From assembly GCA_947561395.2 (NCBI GenBank), contig OX387193.1, positions 14,012,001-14,076,000 on the forward strand: a stretch of 64,000 nt of DNA, in the 5' to 3' direction. Shown here piece by piece: positions 44,758-55,400 of the stretch; positions within the stretch are counted from its first letter, which is position 1; every line of letters begins with the position of its first letter. A program made the translations under genes and the position numbers. The notes below the pieces were generated by a model. That model made no database searches, was not told where the DNA came from, and worked only from the letters and a program-made list of their open reading frames with translations. Origin of the DNA: Buxus sempervirens. Taxonomy: Eukaryota; Streptophyta; Magnoliopsida; Buxales; Buxaceae.

Positions 44758-47021
44758 CATCCATTTTAAGGTGTGAATGGACACCAAAGGGTTCATAGAT
44801 GTCCAATAGAGCCAAAGTAGCTCTAATACAAGGAAAATCCAGAGATTGGGTACGGGGAATTATTTATGAGCGGGGGAAGGTGTTAGGCACCCCCACTCAT
44901 CCGTCTAAGACGGTTACCACATGCTTGCTTATACTTTAAATCATTTGTTAGTAAAATGAACTAAGAGGTGCTTAACAAGCACAATGTGTGTGATCCTTCC
45001 ACCTGAGAAGTCTAATGAACTTAGGCTCTCTTCGTGGATCCATCACTTCTAAAACTTCATGAGTGAAGTGAAATCAAGGTAGAAATGAAGAAAATCCAGC
45101 TAAGGCAAATCTGGAGAAATTAGGTCAAAAGAGCTTGAAAGCTTTGATAAACCATAACTCACCCAATTCAAATCCAAATCAAATGAAACCAAAGCCATTT
45201 GAAAACTGGTATATAGTAGAGTATATAGTAAAAAATTCAGCTCGATCCGATTCAAAACTAGAGAGAAATCCACATCTGAAATCTTCTGTTATAACTCAGA
45301 AAAAGCGTTAAGTAGGCATTTTCAAAGCTCTATTCGTGGAGTTTGGCTCAATAAAAATCCATGAAAATTGGTATGGAGGAAGTATGTAGTGCCATATTTC
45401 CAAAGAAAAAGACCTCACACCAATCTCTATCCGGATGTGACTTGTGTGCTCTCTTGAACAGGCCTAGAAGACCACAGATGAGCTCTGGACTATGCCAGCG
45501 AGCACTTCTGAGTCAACTGAGCACCCAAGACACAAAACAGATTGAAATCTGCTGAAACCAGTTGGAAATGAAAATAGACTTCTCAAAGAAAACTCAGAAA
45601 CTGGAATCATAGGAAACGGATTAAAACTGAGCAAATAGTGCACCATCAAAGCGGCAAGTTCAGCAATCTGGGCTGAACTGTCTTACAAACTTTGAAGAGA
45701 TGGTGTCAAAAATTGGCTACATGGAAGTGGACGAAAATTTCCAGATATTAAATAGGCTTTCCAATCTATCACATGTCTTTGGAATCACTCAAAAATTCAT
45801 CCGGAGGATGAAGTTACAAGCATTCTAAGACAGGCCACAGATCTGCCCTGTTTTGAAGATTTTTGGATAGAAAAACCAAAATCATTGCATGTGTGCAAGT
45901 GAATTCGACCAAAACTCTTAAAAATCAACAAAAACCATCTCATGAAGTTCTAAAATTCATTCTGAGGCCTGGGATCTCAGATTTTCCATATTGAACATGG
46001 AAAGTCCAAGATCTAGCCTATTTGATGTAAAAAGTGAAAAGTGTGTGAAGAGGTGTGGAAAATCACATTTCTAGGAGAAGATTGGGATCCATTGCTATTG
46101 AGAGCATGGATCCCTGCATCCTCTCCATATGCAAATCAAAATCACATCAAGCACAAAATTATCATAAGATCAACATGCCATTCAAAGTAGGTTCTAAGCC
46201 TAGAGGGTCCATTCCAACATCTTTTTCCCCAGGCTCTCTCTTCACGTTTTACGGCTAGAGAGGATTCCCAGGTACTTTGGATGTGGTTTGGGGCTACAAG
46301 CAATCACCAAGGCCTTACACTACAGAAAGGTAGAAGGAGAGATTGCTGGAAAAGTAAAGAGGAAGCTAGAAAACCAAATGGAGCTTTACCTTTGGTAGCT
46401 TGAACAGTTGAGGCAGCAATCCAGCAGAGTTTTCCCTCTTCTTCCAGAGCCTCCAAGCTTCAAATTCTCAGCCATTTGCAAAAGGAGGACCTCTCTATTT
46501 ATAGGCCAAGTCAAGGGTAGAAGAGTCCCAAGGGCAGGCCAAAAAGGCCTTCTAGATTATTCCAATTCTCCTCCAAGGCTTGAATTGGAGTAATTCAGCA
46601 AGTTTCGGAGGGTGAAATGGGGAGTTCAAGTCCCCAAGAGAGAGGTAATATGCGTAAATAAGGCTCAGAGATCGAGCCATTTCGCAAATCCCCGAAACGG
46701 CCAAAACCGTATACTTAGTGCGGTTTCTACACAACCGCCACTCAAAGTGCGGTTCATATACAAATTTGACCAAACCGCACATACAGGGCGGTTCAATTCA
46801 GTTATGCTTTAATTGATTGCTGTCCACGCGGCTTAACGGCCGAAGCTTCGCGAAGCCACGTGGCCGCCAGCGCAACGAGCATGGACCTGAACCGTGCTGT
46901 GTGTACGGTTGCAACCGTGCATACAGGGCGGTTGACATCAAAATTATAAAAAACTGTATACTCAGTACGGTTGGCACATTTTTGGTTGGTTTTGAGCCTT
47001 AGCTGCACAGGCCAGGCTTAT
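44758..47021 (-). other. Body of the inverted Ogre-like solo LTR
   Basis: Reverse-complement homologue of most of 8342-10730. Includes the TATA region near 46495-46505 and motif cluster G. ORFs here are shadows of LTR sequence. Confidence 0.8.
46705..46972. repeat. Motif cluster G: six AACCG-N11-CGGTT palindromes
   Basis: Copies at 46705-46725, 46733-46754 (one extra base), 46773-46793, 46890-46910, 46913-46933 and 46952-46972 (left half AACTG). They correspond in order and spacing to cluster A although this LTR is from another subfamily. Confidence 0.85.
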
Positions 47022-47093
47022 TTACATGTAATATCGTTTAAGTAAATGTCCTCGTATTTTTTAATCTCCATTTACTTAAGATATTACATGTAA
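47022..47093. repeat. Foldback hairpin in the solo LTR
   Basis: Left arm 47022-47048 and right arm 47069-47093 are near-perfect inverted repeats (TTACATGTAATATC...TTAAGTAAATG) around a 20-nt loop. This segment is absent from the other Ogre-like LTR. Confidence 0.75.
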
Positions 47094-47751
47094 GTAAGCA
47101 AACACCCCCCCATTTGAATCCATTAAAAATATTTCCAGACCCAAATTCCAAGTGAATAAAAAGTCAACTTTCCAGTTCCAGGCTAAATTTCGGTTTTTCA
47201 GGTCCGGTAAAAAGATTCAACATTACGAAGGTATTTGTCAAGATTAAAAATCTCAAAAAATTCATTTATGCAATAACATTGCCAAAAACCTAATTACCGG
47301 GAAAAATTATCTTCAAATCTTGCTTTAAAAAATATTTCATTTTTTGGGGTCAAAAGTCAACAAAATTCAACCCGAAAAAGTTTGACTTTGCATAAAAGAT
47401 TGAATTCGGGCCTTTTCCTTTGCGGCTTTGGATTCAAACGGTTTAAGGATCTCAAACCCAATGCTAAGAATTGAAAATTCAATAAAATATTTCTTTCCTT
47501 CAAGATTTATTAAAAATCGTGCAATTTTTGGGTGTCTACACTTGGTCCAGAGGGACAGGTGATGAATTGTGATGAGTTTTACCTGATATGAAATGAATGG
47601 TTTTTCTTTGATATTGGTATTGAGATTATACGATGTTTTACTGTTTTGGTCTAGCTTGTCCTGGATCCAGATGTTTAAGCTTAGTAATGTGATGCTTTTA
47701 TTTTATTGGTGTAATGGCATGACCATGGAGTGTTGCCACGACTGGTGTAGA

Positions 47752-47877
47752 GCAGCCAGAAACCCTGAGTAGGCCTGGTTGTCAATGCCGAAACCCTGAG
47801 TAGGCCGGCATTGGATGACGAAACCCTAAGTAGGCCGTCATTTCAGAGTATCCGAAACCCTGAGTAGGCCGGAACTG
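47752..47877 (+). repeat. Four tandem stem-loops with an almost invariant loop
   Basis: Loop AAACCCTGAGTAGGC at 47760-47774, 47791-47805, 47821-47835 (one G-to-A) and 47855-47869. Each is flanked by a different pair of complementary arms, for example CAATGCCG/CGGCATTG and ATGACG/CGTCAT. Confidence 0.85.
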
Positions 47878-48558
47878 TGTACATGGAGGTGTGGAGGTCG
47901 CTCTGGCATGTTGATTACCCAATCAAATATTTGTATGACATTGACCATGTGGTTTTGTTGTTTATTTATCAGTTGGATACCATGGGATAAGTAGTGGAGT
48001 GTATTGTTGAAGCATGGATTGAAATGATAAGGTCTTCTGGAACTAATCTGGTTTTTGTTGACCAAGGTGTTACAGATGTTAACTGCTTATAGTTTAAATG
48101 GTTTCCTATGCTCTTGGGCCAACATCACTGTTAACCGAGTACGCAGACTTCACCGGTTATTCCTTGTTTTCTCGTCTGATTATCCGATCATAGAATTTTT
48201 AAATTTTGAAGATGTGTATTCCTGCATGCATGTGCTACTTGCTGAGATATTCGTATCTCACTCTTTTATTTCTGTTGTTTTTCAGATACGTATGGAGAGC
48301 CGATAATTGCGGGTAGTGAAATTTGGTCATGTGAGTTTTTACGTTGGGATTTGTTTAGCGCACTCTATTGCATAGAATTATTTAGTTTCATGTTTTCTTT
48401 ACTCTGGTAGTTTGATCCTGTTAATTTTAATAACCTCTGGATACGAGTTACGGGTTTTCCATGTGACTCGGATCCGGGGCGTTACATTCTGACCTAAGCA
48501 ATACGTCAAAATGACGTCCTGCCCGCAATTCGCGGTTTTAAAATAACCTAAGGGCAAA

Positions 48559-48676
48559 AACCGCATACACAGAACGGTTGTGCCTGAACCGCACTCAATA
48601 TGCGGTTGCATTCCCGCAAAATTTAAAAACCGCGGGATAAGTACGGTTCTTGTATAACCGCCCTGTATGTACGGTT
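48559..48676. repeat. Motif cluster D: four AACCG-N11-CGGTT palindromes
   Basis: Copies at 48559-48579, 48587-48607, 48628-48648 and 48656-48676, all with both pentamers intact. If the nested solo LTR is removed, they lie about 130-250 bp upstream of the ATG of antisense gene 1, and just downstream of antisense gene 2. Confidence 0.85.
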
Positions 48677-51351
48677 TTTGCACAAAAAAGGTTTTTGCTT
48701 CTTTCTTTTAATAAGTCAGGTTCCCCAAAAGACCTGTTACCTGTATAACAATTGTAACATGACAAACATACAAAAATAAACAAAAAATCTACAAAAAAGA
48801 AACAAAACCAAAAATCTTCTCTTTTTATATATGACTACAAGTGGATACATCATGTTTATATACAAATGTCAAATAAATCCTAATCTAAACCTATCTCTAA
48901 CAGGTCAATCCCTATCGCCTCTACCTCGCCGTCGCTGCCGGATGAAAAAGTGATCTGAGAAGCGCTGACTAGCGGGAGAAGAAGGCTCGCCGAGCAAGGA
49001 TGGACTAGCAAGAGGCTCTGGGTCTGCAGAAGGCACCGGATCGGTAGAAGGGGCTGGAACTGGAACTGGATCCTCCCGGCTGAGGTCCATGAAGAGGAGA
49101 CTGAAGTGTCCGTCGCCAAAGGGACCAGCTCCAGAACCCGAGAGTCCTCCGCAGAAGGAGATGGATATACGGTATCAGCTACGCCAGGAACATCCTCCTC
49201 TCTCGTAGGCTCGGCCGCCTCTGGCTCGGCTACGCCAGGAACATCCTCCTCTCTCGCAGGCTCGACCGCCTCGGGAACCGCAGGAACCTCTGAGTCACCA
49301 TCCGCTGTCTCAGGAGCAGTCTCTGGCTCAGATGCAAGAGCAGTCTCAGATACAGGCACGGCCTCTGGTATCTCAGCTGGCTCAGGAACTGCTGCAGCAG
49401 AGGTAGCCTCGGCCACCACCTCACTCTCTCTCTCTGGGATCTCTGTGGCTCCTGAGGAAAATGATAGAGTGCGAGACCTGGATGGAGAAGCTGCCACATC
49501 CTCCTGAAAGGCAAAGACAGATTGATCAGAAGCAGAAAAGATAAAGAAAAAAAAAACAGAAACTGAAAAGACAGACCTGAGCTCCCGAAGGCCCCGCCTG
49601 ACCCTGAGCACTGGCCAACTGGGCCCGCAAGTCGGCAATAAGAGCGGCCTGCCCAGCGATGATGACGTCGCTCTCAGCAATAGCGGCATCTCTCTCAGCC
49701 AGCTGGCGCTCCAGATCCGCATATCTAGCCCGGACCTCCTCTAGCTGTGCCTCCTGAAATAAGATAAGGAGAGAAAAGATATCAGTAAATAAGAAAGGAA
49801 GACTAGAAGAATGCACAAGGAAAGGAGATTCATACCGTGGTATCATAAAGGCGGATCACCACCCCTCCTATCTCCGTAACTCCACCTCGAACGGGCATGG
49901 GCTGCATCAGACAACCCACTGAGACCTGCCCGAACCAGGCATCATAGTCACCATCGACTAGAAGGCCATCTCCTGCCTCCCACTCGCCGAAGTGGGCAGG
50001 GTCGAATGGACCAGGAGGGGTGAAAGGGGCTGTAGCTGGAGGAGCCGCTGGGATCCGGGGCTCGCCAGTATGCTGGAAGAAGAAGCGCTCCCCGAGGTAC
50101 CATATACTGCCCAATTGTCCAATAAAGAATGGATACCTCTGGCGCCGCTGATCCAGGGCGAAAGCGTCGTCCACAAAAGGCTGAAAAGCCAACTCGTCAT
50201 GCAGGCCGTCAAGACGGGGAACAGATAGCTGAGGGTAAACAAAGAAGAATATCAGAATCTGATAAAAAGGAGAAAAGGCAATGAGGAAAAGAGAGATGGA
50301 GAAAGTGCTTACCTCTCTCCTGAAGGTCCTGTCCAGGTGAGCCCTGGCCGACCTAGGGCGACTCTTCTCTGAGTCACGCCTAATCTGATTCCACCGACGG
50401 GCCAAGGGAAATGTCCCCTCAGACAAGGTGGAGGTAGGGCGAAAATGGGCCACATAGACCCGAGCAAAGAACTGAAAAAGAAAAAAAAAAGAAGAAGAAG
50501 AAAAGAAAAAAAAAGAAGGAAAAGAAAAGAAAAAAAGAGGTTAAGCAAAGAAAAGAAGAGAGAAAAAAAAAAAGAAAGGAAAGGAAGAAGAAAAGAATTT
50601 ATACCTGCAGAAAGGGCCAGAAAAATCTGCAACCCACTCCGGCCCCCCTAGGAGAGGATAGGCCAGAAACTATCCGCCGTAGCCCCGCTAGCAGGGTGCC
50701 ATAAACCAGCTGGCCCCAAGCATAGTCCCTCGCTCGGTGCAGATCACGGAGAAGGCTCAAGAAATGAGGGCTGACCGAAGTAGTATCCTCTAAGCAGAAG
50801 CAGGATCCCATCATCAGAAGAAAAAGAAACCGGAAAGCTATCGGGAAACTGGGATGCTCCGCTGCTAGGGTGCTGAATCCCCTCTCCAAAAATGCCTCCC
50901 TCAACCATGTCCGGGAAATACGAGTGATTCTGCTCCGGTCCCACGCCTCTACTGGCATCTCGTCATATCCCAACAGCTCGGCAATCTCCAAGTCCGCCGG
51001 CCGATCCATCTCAGTGATGACATCTCCAGTCATCCTGATCCCAGTAATAAGAGTGAAGTCGGAGGGGCGAATGCCTATCTCCACATCAGGCAGATGAAAG
51101 CTCAGGGTCTCCGGAAAAAAGCGCTCCAACAAAGCCAAGATCAAAGGCCGATCCTGACGAACGCCGGTGATGGTGATAAAGGGGCCAAATCCAAAACGGC
51201 CCATCTCTCAGCGCAGAGAGGTCGAGCAGGCAGCTACAACATCAGCAAAAAGGGCCCAGCTCCCTCGGAAATGAGAAGAAGGATATCTAAGAGGGATGTC
51301 TGCCCTGACGCTTGCCGAAGGATGCGTCGTCAAACTATGAAGGAGAGAGGT

Positions 51352-52386
51352 TGAAAGAGTAGAGGACTACTCTTAAGGTCCACGATCTATAACGATTCAG
51401 ATTTTAACAATTGCGGAAACAGAACACAAAGAAATATACGAGGAAACCTGGATCCAGATCCAGGAAAAACCTCGAGTCTATATGAGGCGACTAACCCTTC
51501 AAAATCCACTATTGAATGAGAAGACAATTACAAAGGAGAACATACTTAACCTTTACAATTTGACTCACTCAACAGCAATCCACAGTTCGAATCCACGAAC
51601 TGCTACACAGCTTGAATCCACAAGCTGCAGAACACGATCAGTCCAGATCGCAAACAATCACTCTCCAGTGATCCACAGTTCGAATCCACGAACTGCTACA
51701 CAGCTTGAATCCACAAGCTGCAGGACACGATCAATCCAGATCGCAGCAATCCTCTCAGAATCCACTGAGACGATCCAATGCAGTAGGAATCCACCTACGC
51801 ATCAATCAAGGTCGATCACCAGTCCAGGCGATCACACGATCAGATGAAGTTCTGAATTGAAGAAGAATCCACTGTCTTCAATTCCAGGCGATCTATCTCA
51901 GATCTCCCCCTCACTCAATCGCCGACTCTCTAAAGACAATTTGATCGAATCTCAAATCTCTCAAGATCCGAATTCAAAAATGATCCAAAGAAAAAGTCAC
52001 AATTGAAAATTACAACTCGTCTATTTAAAGAATAAAACACAGATCGCGTCGAGCGCTGGTAGCGTCGTGAAGCGATCGAAGTAGACGGCTGGTAGCGAAC
52101 TCATGTCCCACTCAGAGTGAGTTGAATCTGTTAAACGCGCGCTGCTAGCGAGCTGCTAGCGGGAGAGTACGCGGCAGGTGCACGATCCTTGCTTTTGACA
52201 CACGAAATTCCTTATGCGCTGCCAGCGGGGGTGGCAGCGGCGTGGTAGCAGTGTGGTGGCACCAACTCTTCTTCTTTACTGAATTTACTGAATTTTCATT
52301 GTTTAATCTGCACATCTTGAAGCTTTATTAGAAACCTAATTTGTCAATCATTTGCCATAACAGGAGTGTGAGTTTTCACACTTACA
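51352..52386 (-). repeat. 3' LTR (left copy) of the Copia element
   Basis: Plus-strand ends TGAAAGAGTAGAGG and CACACTTACA. Contains perfect internal duplications of a roughly 80-bp block (CACAGTTCGAATCCACGAAC at 51581 and 51671) and the GCTGNYAGCG words at 52055-52250. Confidence 0.92.
52055..52250. repeat. GCTGNYAGCG word array in the Copia LTR
   Basis: GCTGGTAGCG at 52055 and 52088, GCTGCTAGCG at 52141 and 52152, GCTGCCAGCG at 52218, and looser copies at 52230 and 52242. Each is an imperfect palindrome with CpG. One more copy lies at 54540 in the internal region, upstream of the third ORF. Confidence 0.75.
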
Positions 52387-52872
52387 ATCTCCCCCTTGGC
52401 AAATGCCTGACAAAAACCTTACATCAGATTTTAAAATCAACCTTAGTTAATGATGATATCCATTCAAGAAATTTAAAACTACACTGTTAACCAGAGACAC
52501 AGTGATTTGGATTAATCCAGAGTTTCATTCATTTACAACCAGATATACAGATAACAAAATCATTTACATTGTTCAAGAAAGACAGACATTAAGAAAGAAA
52601 TACAGACAGACATTTAAGAAAGAAAGACAGACATTAAGAAAGAAAGACAGACATTATCTCCCCCTTACTTATCATTCCCTTATACAAAAAAAAATTCAGG
52701 AGACAATACCCAGAACAGACCATCACAAAACAACCATCATATCCACAACAAGAATAACATCACCAAACATCAAGCAAACAACAGAATTCGAAACATCAGC
52801 AGCAGCAAGCAGCAAACACCAAGCATCAGCGCAAGCATCAGCACCCACCCAGCCAAACCATCAACAGAACCA
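52387..52872 (-). other. Copia 3' noncoding region and polypurine tract
   Basis: The minus strand reads GCCAAGGGGGAGAT directly before the LTR (52387-52400), a clear polypurine tract. A short repeat of AGACAGACATTAAGAAAGAA units lies at 52580-52655. Confidence 0.75.
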
Positions 52873-54222
52873 TCATCCAAATTTCTCCCCCTTTCTGGAT
52901 GGTGGTTTGGGTTCCCAAGACCTTGAGTAGTGCTTGTAGGCATCTTGAGATCTGGAGTGCAGCCAACAGAGCTTGTGATCCATCTCCAGCTGAGTCTTCC
53001 GAATGCATTCCAGAAAATGACCTGCTTCATTTTGCATACGTTGCTGAGCAGCAACGTCCCTTTGAACTTCTCCACAAGTGAAATCAACATCCTTCAGCAA
53101 TTGCCCCAGCTTCTCTTGGGTTTCGGATTTGAACATGCTCATCATGAGCATGTGAGACCTAACCTCTGAAAAGAAAGCCTCCTGAGAAGCTTGCAATGAA
53201 TTCAGTTTCTCTATGATGGCCACAGCATCAGAGCTGGACAGAGAGGACTGAGAAGAGGAGGGATCAGAGGACATTACCCGAAAAGGACTTGCTCGTTTAC
53301 TGCGGGTCAGAGTGGATGAAGCAATGGGAGGACGAGGATGCATAATCAATTCAGTAGGATCAGGGAGTACCCCCTGATGAACACACATGTACGAGATGAA
53401 AATTCCAAAAGGAAGAGCAGCAGTCTTGGATTTTAAATTCCGAGACTGAAGAATCTGATGAAAGATAATAGAAGGAATACAAATACTTTCTCTGTTCCAG
53501 ATGGCATGAAGAAGTCTTGCCCTATGGTGAGAGATCTCGGAGTGATGATCAGAAGGAACAAGAGAAGCACAGACAAACAAGTTCAAGATCCGGAGAAGAT
53601 CTTGAAGAGAGCCATGAGGCAAATAGTTGGGCTTGTTCTTAATGGAAGAAGGAGCACCCTCAACTATTAGAGACGGAATAATGGACTCCATAGGAGGATC
53701 AGAATGAGACTCAAGAAAGTTAAAGGAGGGAGAGTCAACAAGAGGTAGTTCAAGCAGAGAGGAAATAAGCTCTTTCGAGAAGTCGAAAGAAATTCCCCTG
53801 ACATAGGCTTTGACAGAGCCTTGATTTGCAAGATGAAGTTGATGAAGATTAGAATAAAATTCACGGACCAGGTTTGGATAAGCAAAACCCCCAAGCACTG
53901 CAAATTTTTTCCAACCATTGTCCGAAAACAATGAGTAGAAAGGGGATTCAGAAAAAGAGTCAAGCTTGATGGCCCTTTCAAGAAGAAGAGGCCTGTGCTT
54001 GAAGAAGGTATTAAAATCAGTTAAACCATTCCCCACAAATGGTTCAGGAGAATGAGAAGGGGAAGGAGGTCTCACTGGAGGAGACGGAACAACAGGAGAA
54101 GACCTCACATGAGGAGACTTCACAGGAGGAGACCTCACAGGAGGAGACTTCACAGGAGGAGACCTCACAGGAGGAGACGATGTTGAAGGAGAATCAGTTC
54201 TCGACTTTCTCTTGAGAGGCAT
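52873..54222 (-). CDS. Third ORF of the Copia element (env-position, putative plant transposon protein domain)
   Basis: 449 codons from ATG 54222, same strand as gag-pol, in the place where SIRE-type elements carry a so-called env-like ORF. N-terminus PLKRKSR is a basic, NLS-like patch. Then SPPVRSPPVK-type repeats (about residues 15-60). The centre (about 65-290) resembles the putative plant transposon protein domain: FYSLFSDNGWKKFAVLGGFAYPNLVREFYSNL, VRGISFDFSKELISSLLELP, HHRARLLHAIW. C-terminal helical, coiled-coil-like region. I see no signal peptide, clear transmembrane helix or furin-like site, so nothing marks it as an envelope glycoprotein. Function unknown. No premature stop. A GCTGCCAGCG word lies 320 bp upstream. 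Confidence 0.75.
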   Translation of the reverse strand: MPLKRKSRTDSPSTSSPPVRSPPVKSPPVRSPPVKSPHVRSSPVVPSPPVRPPSPSHSPEPFVGNGLTDFNTFFKHRPLLLERAIKLDSFSESPFYSLFSDNGWKKFAVLGGFAYPNLVREFYSNLHQLHLANQGSVKAYVRGISFDFSKELISSLLELPLVDSPSFNFLESHSDPPMESIIPSLIVEGAPSSIKNKPNYLPHGSLQDLLRILNLFVCASLVPSDHHSEISHHRARLLHAIWNRESICIPSIIFHQILQSRNLKSKTAALPFGIFISYMCVHQGVLPDPTELIMHPRPPIASSTLTRSKRASPFRVMSSDPSSSQSSLSSSDAVAIIEKLNSLQASQEAFFSEVRSHMLMMSMFKSETQEKLGQLLKDVDFTCGEVQRDVAAQQRMQNEAGHFLECIRKTQLEMDHKLCWLHSRSQDAYKHYSRSWEPKPPSRKGEKFG

Positions 54223-54273
54223 AGTAAAAGAAGTGGAAGAGAAAGAGAAAACAGACAGCACCAAACAACACAA

Positions 54274-55400
54274 TGAGAAAGCCCTAATGGCTGAAAACTA
54301 CTAAACCCTAGCTTCGAATAACAAGAGAAAACTACAGAACAAGGAAGCAGAAAAATGGAGAAGCAGGACGAAGATAGTAAAAAAAATGTTTACCTGAACA
54401 GTAGACAGGAAGGAAGAAAGTGACAGCGATAGCAGCACCTGGACACGACGCGAGAGGCGAGGGAAAAGCGAAGAGGGTAAAAAGAACAGGGGTAAAAAGA
54501 ATAGCTCACTTTCACCTATATATAGACAAACTCAAATACGCTGCCAGCGGGCAACTGGCGGCGTAGAAGGTGCACATGCACAAACAACAAAAACTACAGA
54601 TTCAACGCATAAACTTATAAAAGAGATTTGATCAATTTTTTATGACATCCTCCTACTTCTAAACACGAAGCTGAGATTTTAGCTTAACCCAAAAATCATC
54701 CAGATAATCAACTTATTCAATCTAAGAAGTACTTAGCACAAAACTGATCTTGAAGTACCTATCAGAGTTAATTCAGATGTGGTACATTTCATATCAAAGA
54801 GCAAAATTTCATTTATGGTTTCTCATACTATAAATTTTCTTCAAGATATTAAGAACATATGCATACTACTGAGTCAATGCTTGTGAGAAATGAGCAACAT
54901 TTTTGACTTTTACACTTCATACATATAGAAGACTATTTCAGTGTAAACAATCTTGAAAAGTATAGACATATCCCAACTTCATTTTGGTGGCTTTCGCACA
55001 TCTGAGATAGGTAGCCTTTTCTGATCTCTTTTTCTTTTTAAAGAAGGCATTGACCCTTAAAAAACCTGAGTTTACAGTTCATTCCAAGAATATACCTTCT
55101 TTATCTTTTTCTTTTTGAGATTTACAGTGGCTTTCACTCTAATTTCTATGGCAGCCATTTCCAAAACTTTTCTTTTCACAAAGGTGATAGCCTATAGATC
55201 CCAAGCTTTACCACACAATAAGCTTCAATACGTACAGGTGTTTCAGACAAAGTTGCTGGTTAGAAATAAGACATTTCTGTCAATATGCATACACTCAATC
55301 TTCCTGAAAACAGATCTGAGTAATAAGAACACACAAATTCATTTTGAACAGATATGTGAGACATTTTACATCAAAATTAACTCAAAACAGAACCTGATTT
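54274..55400 (-). other. Spacer between Copia pol and third ORF
   Basis: Noncoding, 1.1 kb, AT-rich. May hold a promoter or splice acceptor for the third ORF; I see no clear TATA box. Confidence 0.45.

Larger units (their letters stand above)
25831..47540 (-). mobile_element. Inverted Ogre-like solo LTR, split by a nested element
   Basis: Pieces 25831-25905 and 44758-47540 together make a 2.86-kb LTR in minus orientation. It runs from TGTAGACACCC (at 47540) to CATGTCTCACA (at 25831), flanked by a perfect duplication CTTGG (25826-25830 and 47541-47545). Most of it is homologous to the 8342-10730 LTR, but the first ~470 bp differ, so it is a different subfamily. No internal region exists. Confidence 0.9.
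24268..48486. mobile_element. Solo LTR (TGTAA...TTACA type), split by nested insertions
   Basis: Pieces 24268-25830 and 47546-48486 form a 2.5-kb LTR starting TGTAAAACCCC and ending GGGGCGTTACA. It is flanked by a perfect 5-bp duplication TTCTG (24263-24267 and 48487-48491), and no internal region is present, so it is a solo LTR left by LTR-LTR recombination. Its ends and a block near 48240 (CTGAGATATTCGTATCTCA) match the solo LTR at 38168-40529 in opposite orientation. The terminal words suggest a Tekay/Del-type Ty3 family, which is an inference. It contains a CpG-rich word array (25160-25440) and a stem-loop array (47752-47877). Confidence 0.85.

Noticed and set aside
51482..51847. 121-codon ORF present identically in both Copia LTRs (also 60556-60921)
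   Set aside because: It is opposite to element transcription and consists of an internal LTR duplication.
52873..54222. Viral-type envelope gene
   Set aside because: No signal peptide, membrane anchor or cleavage site; the core resembles a plant transposon protein domain.
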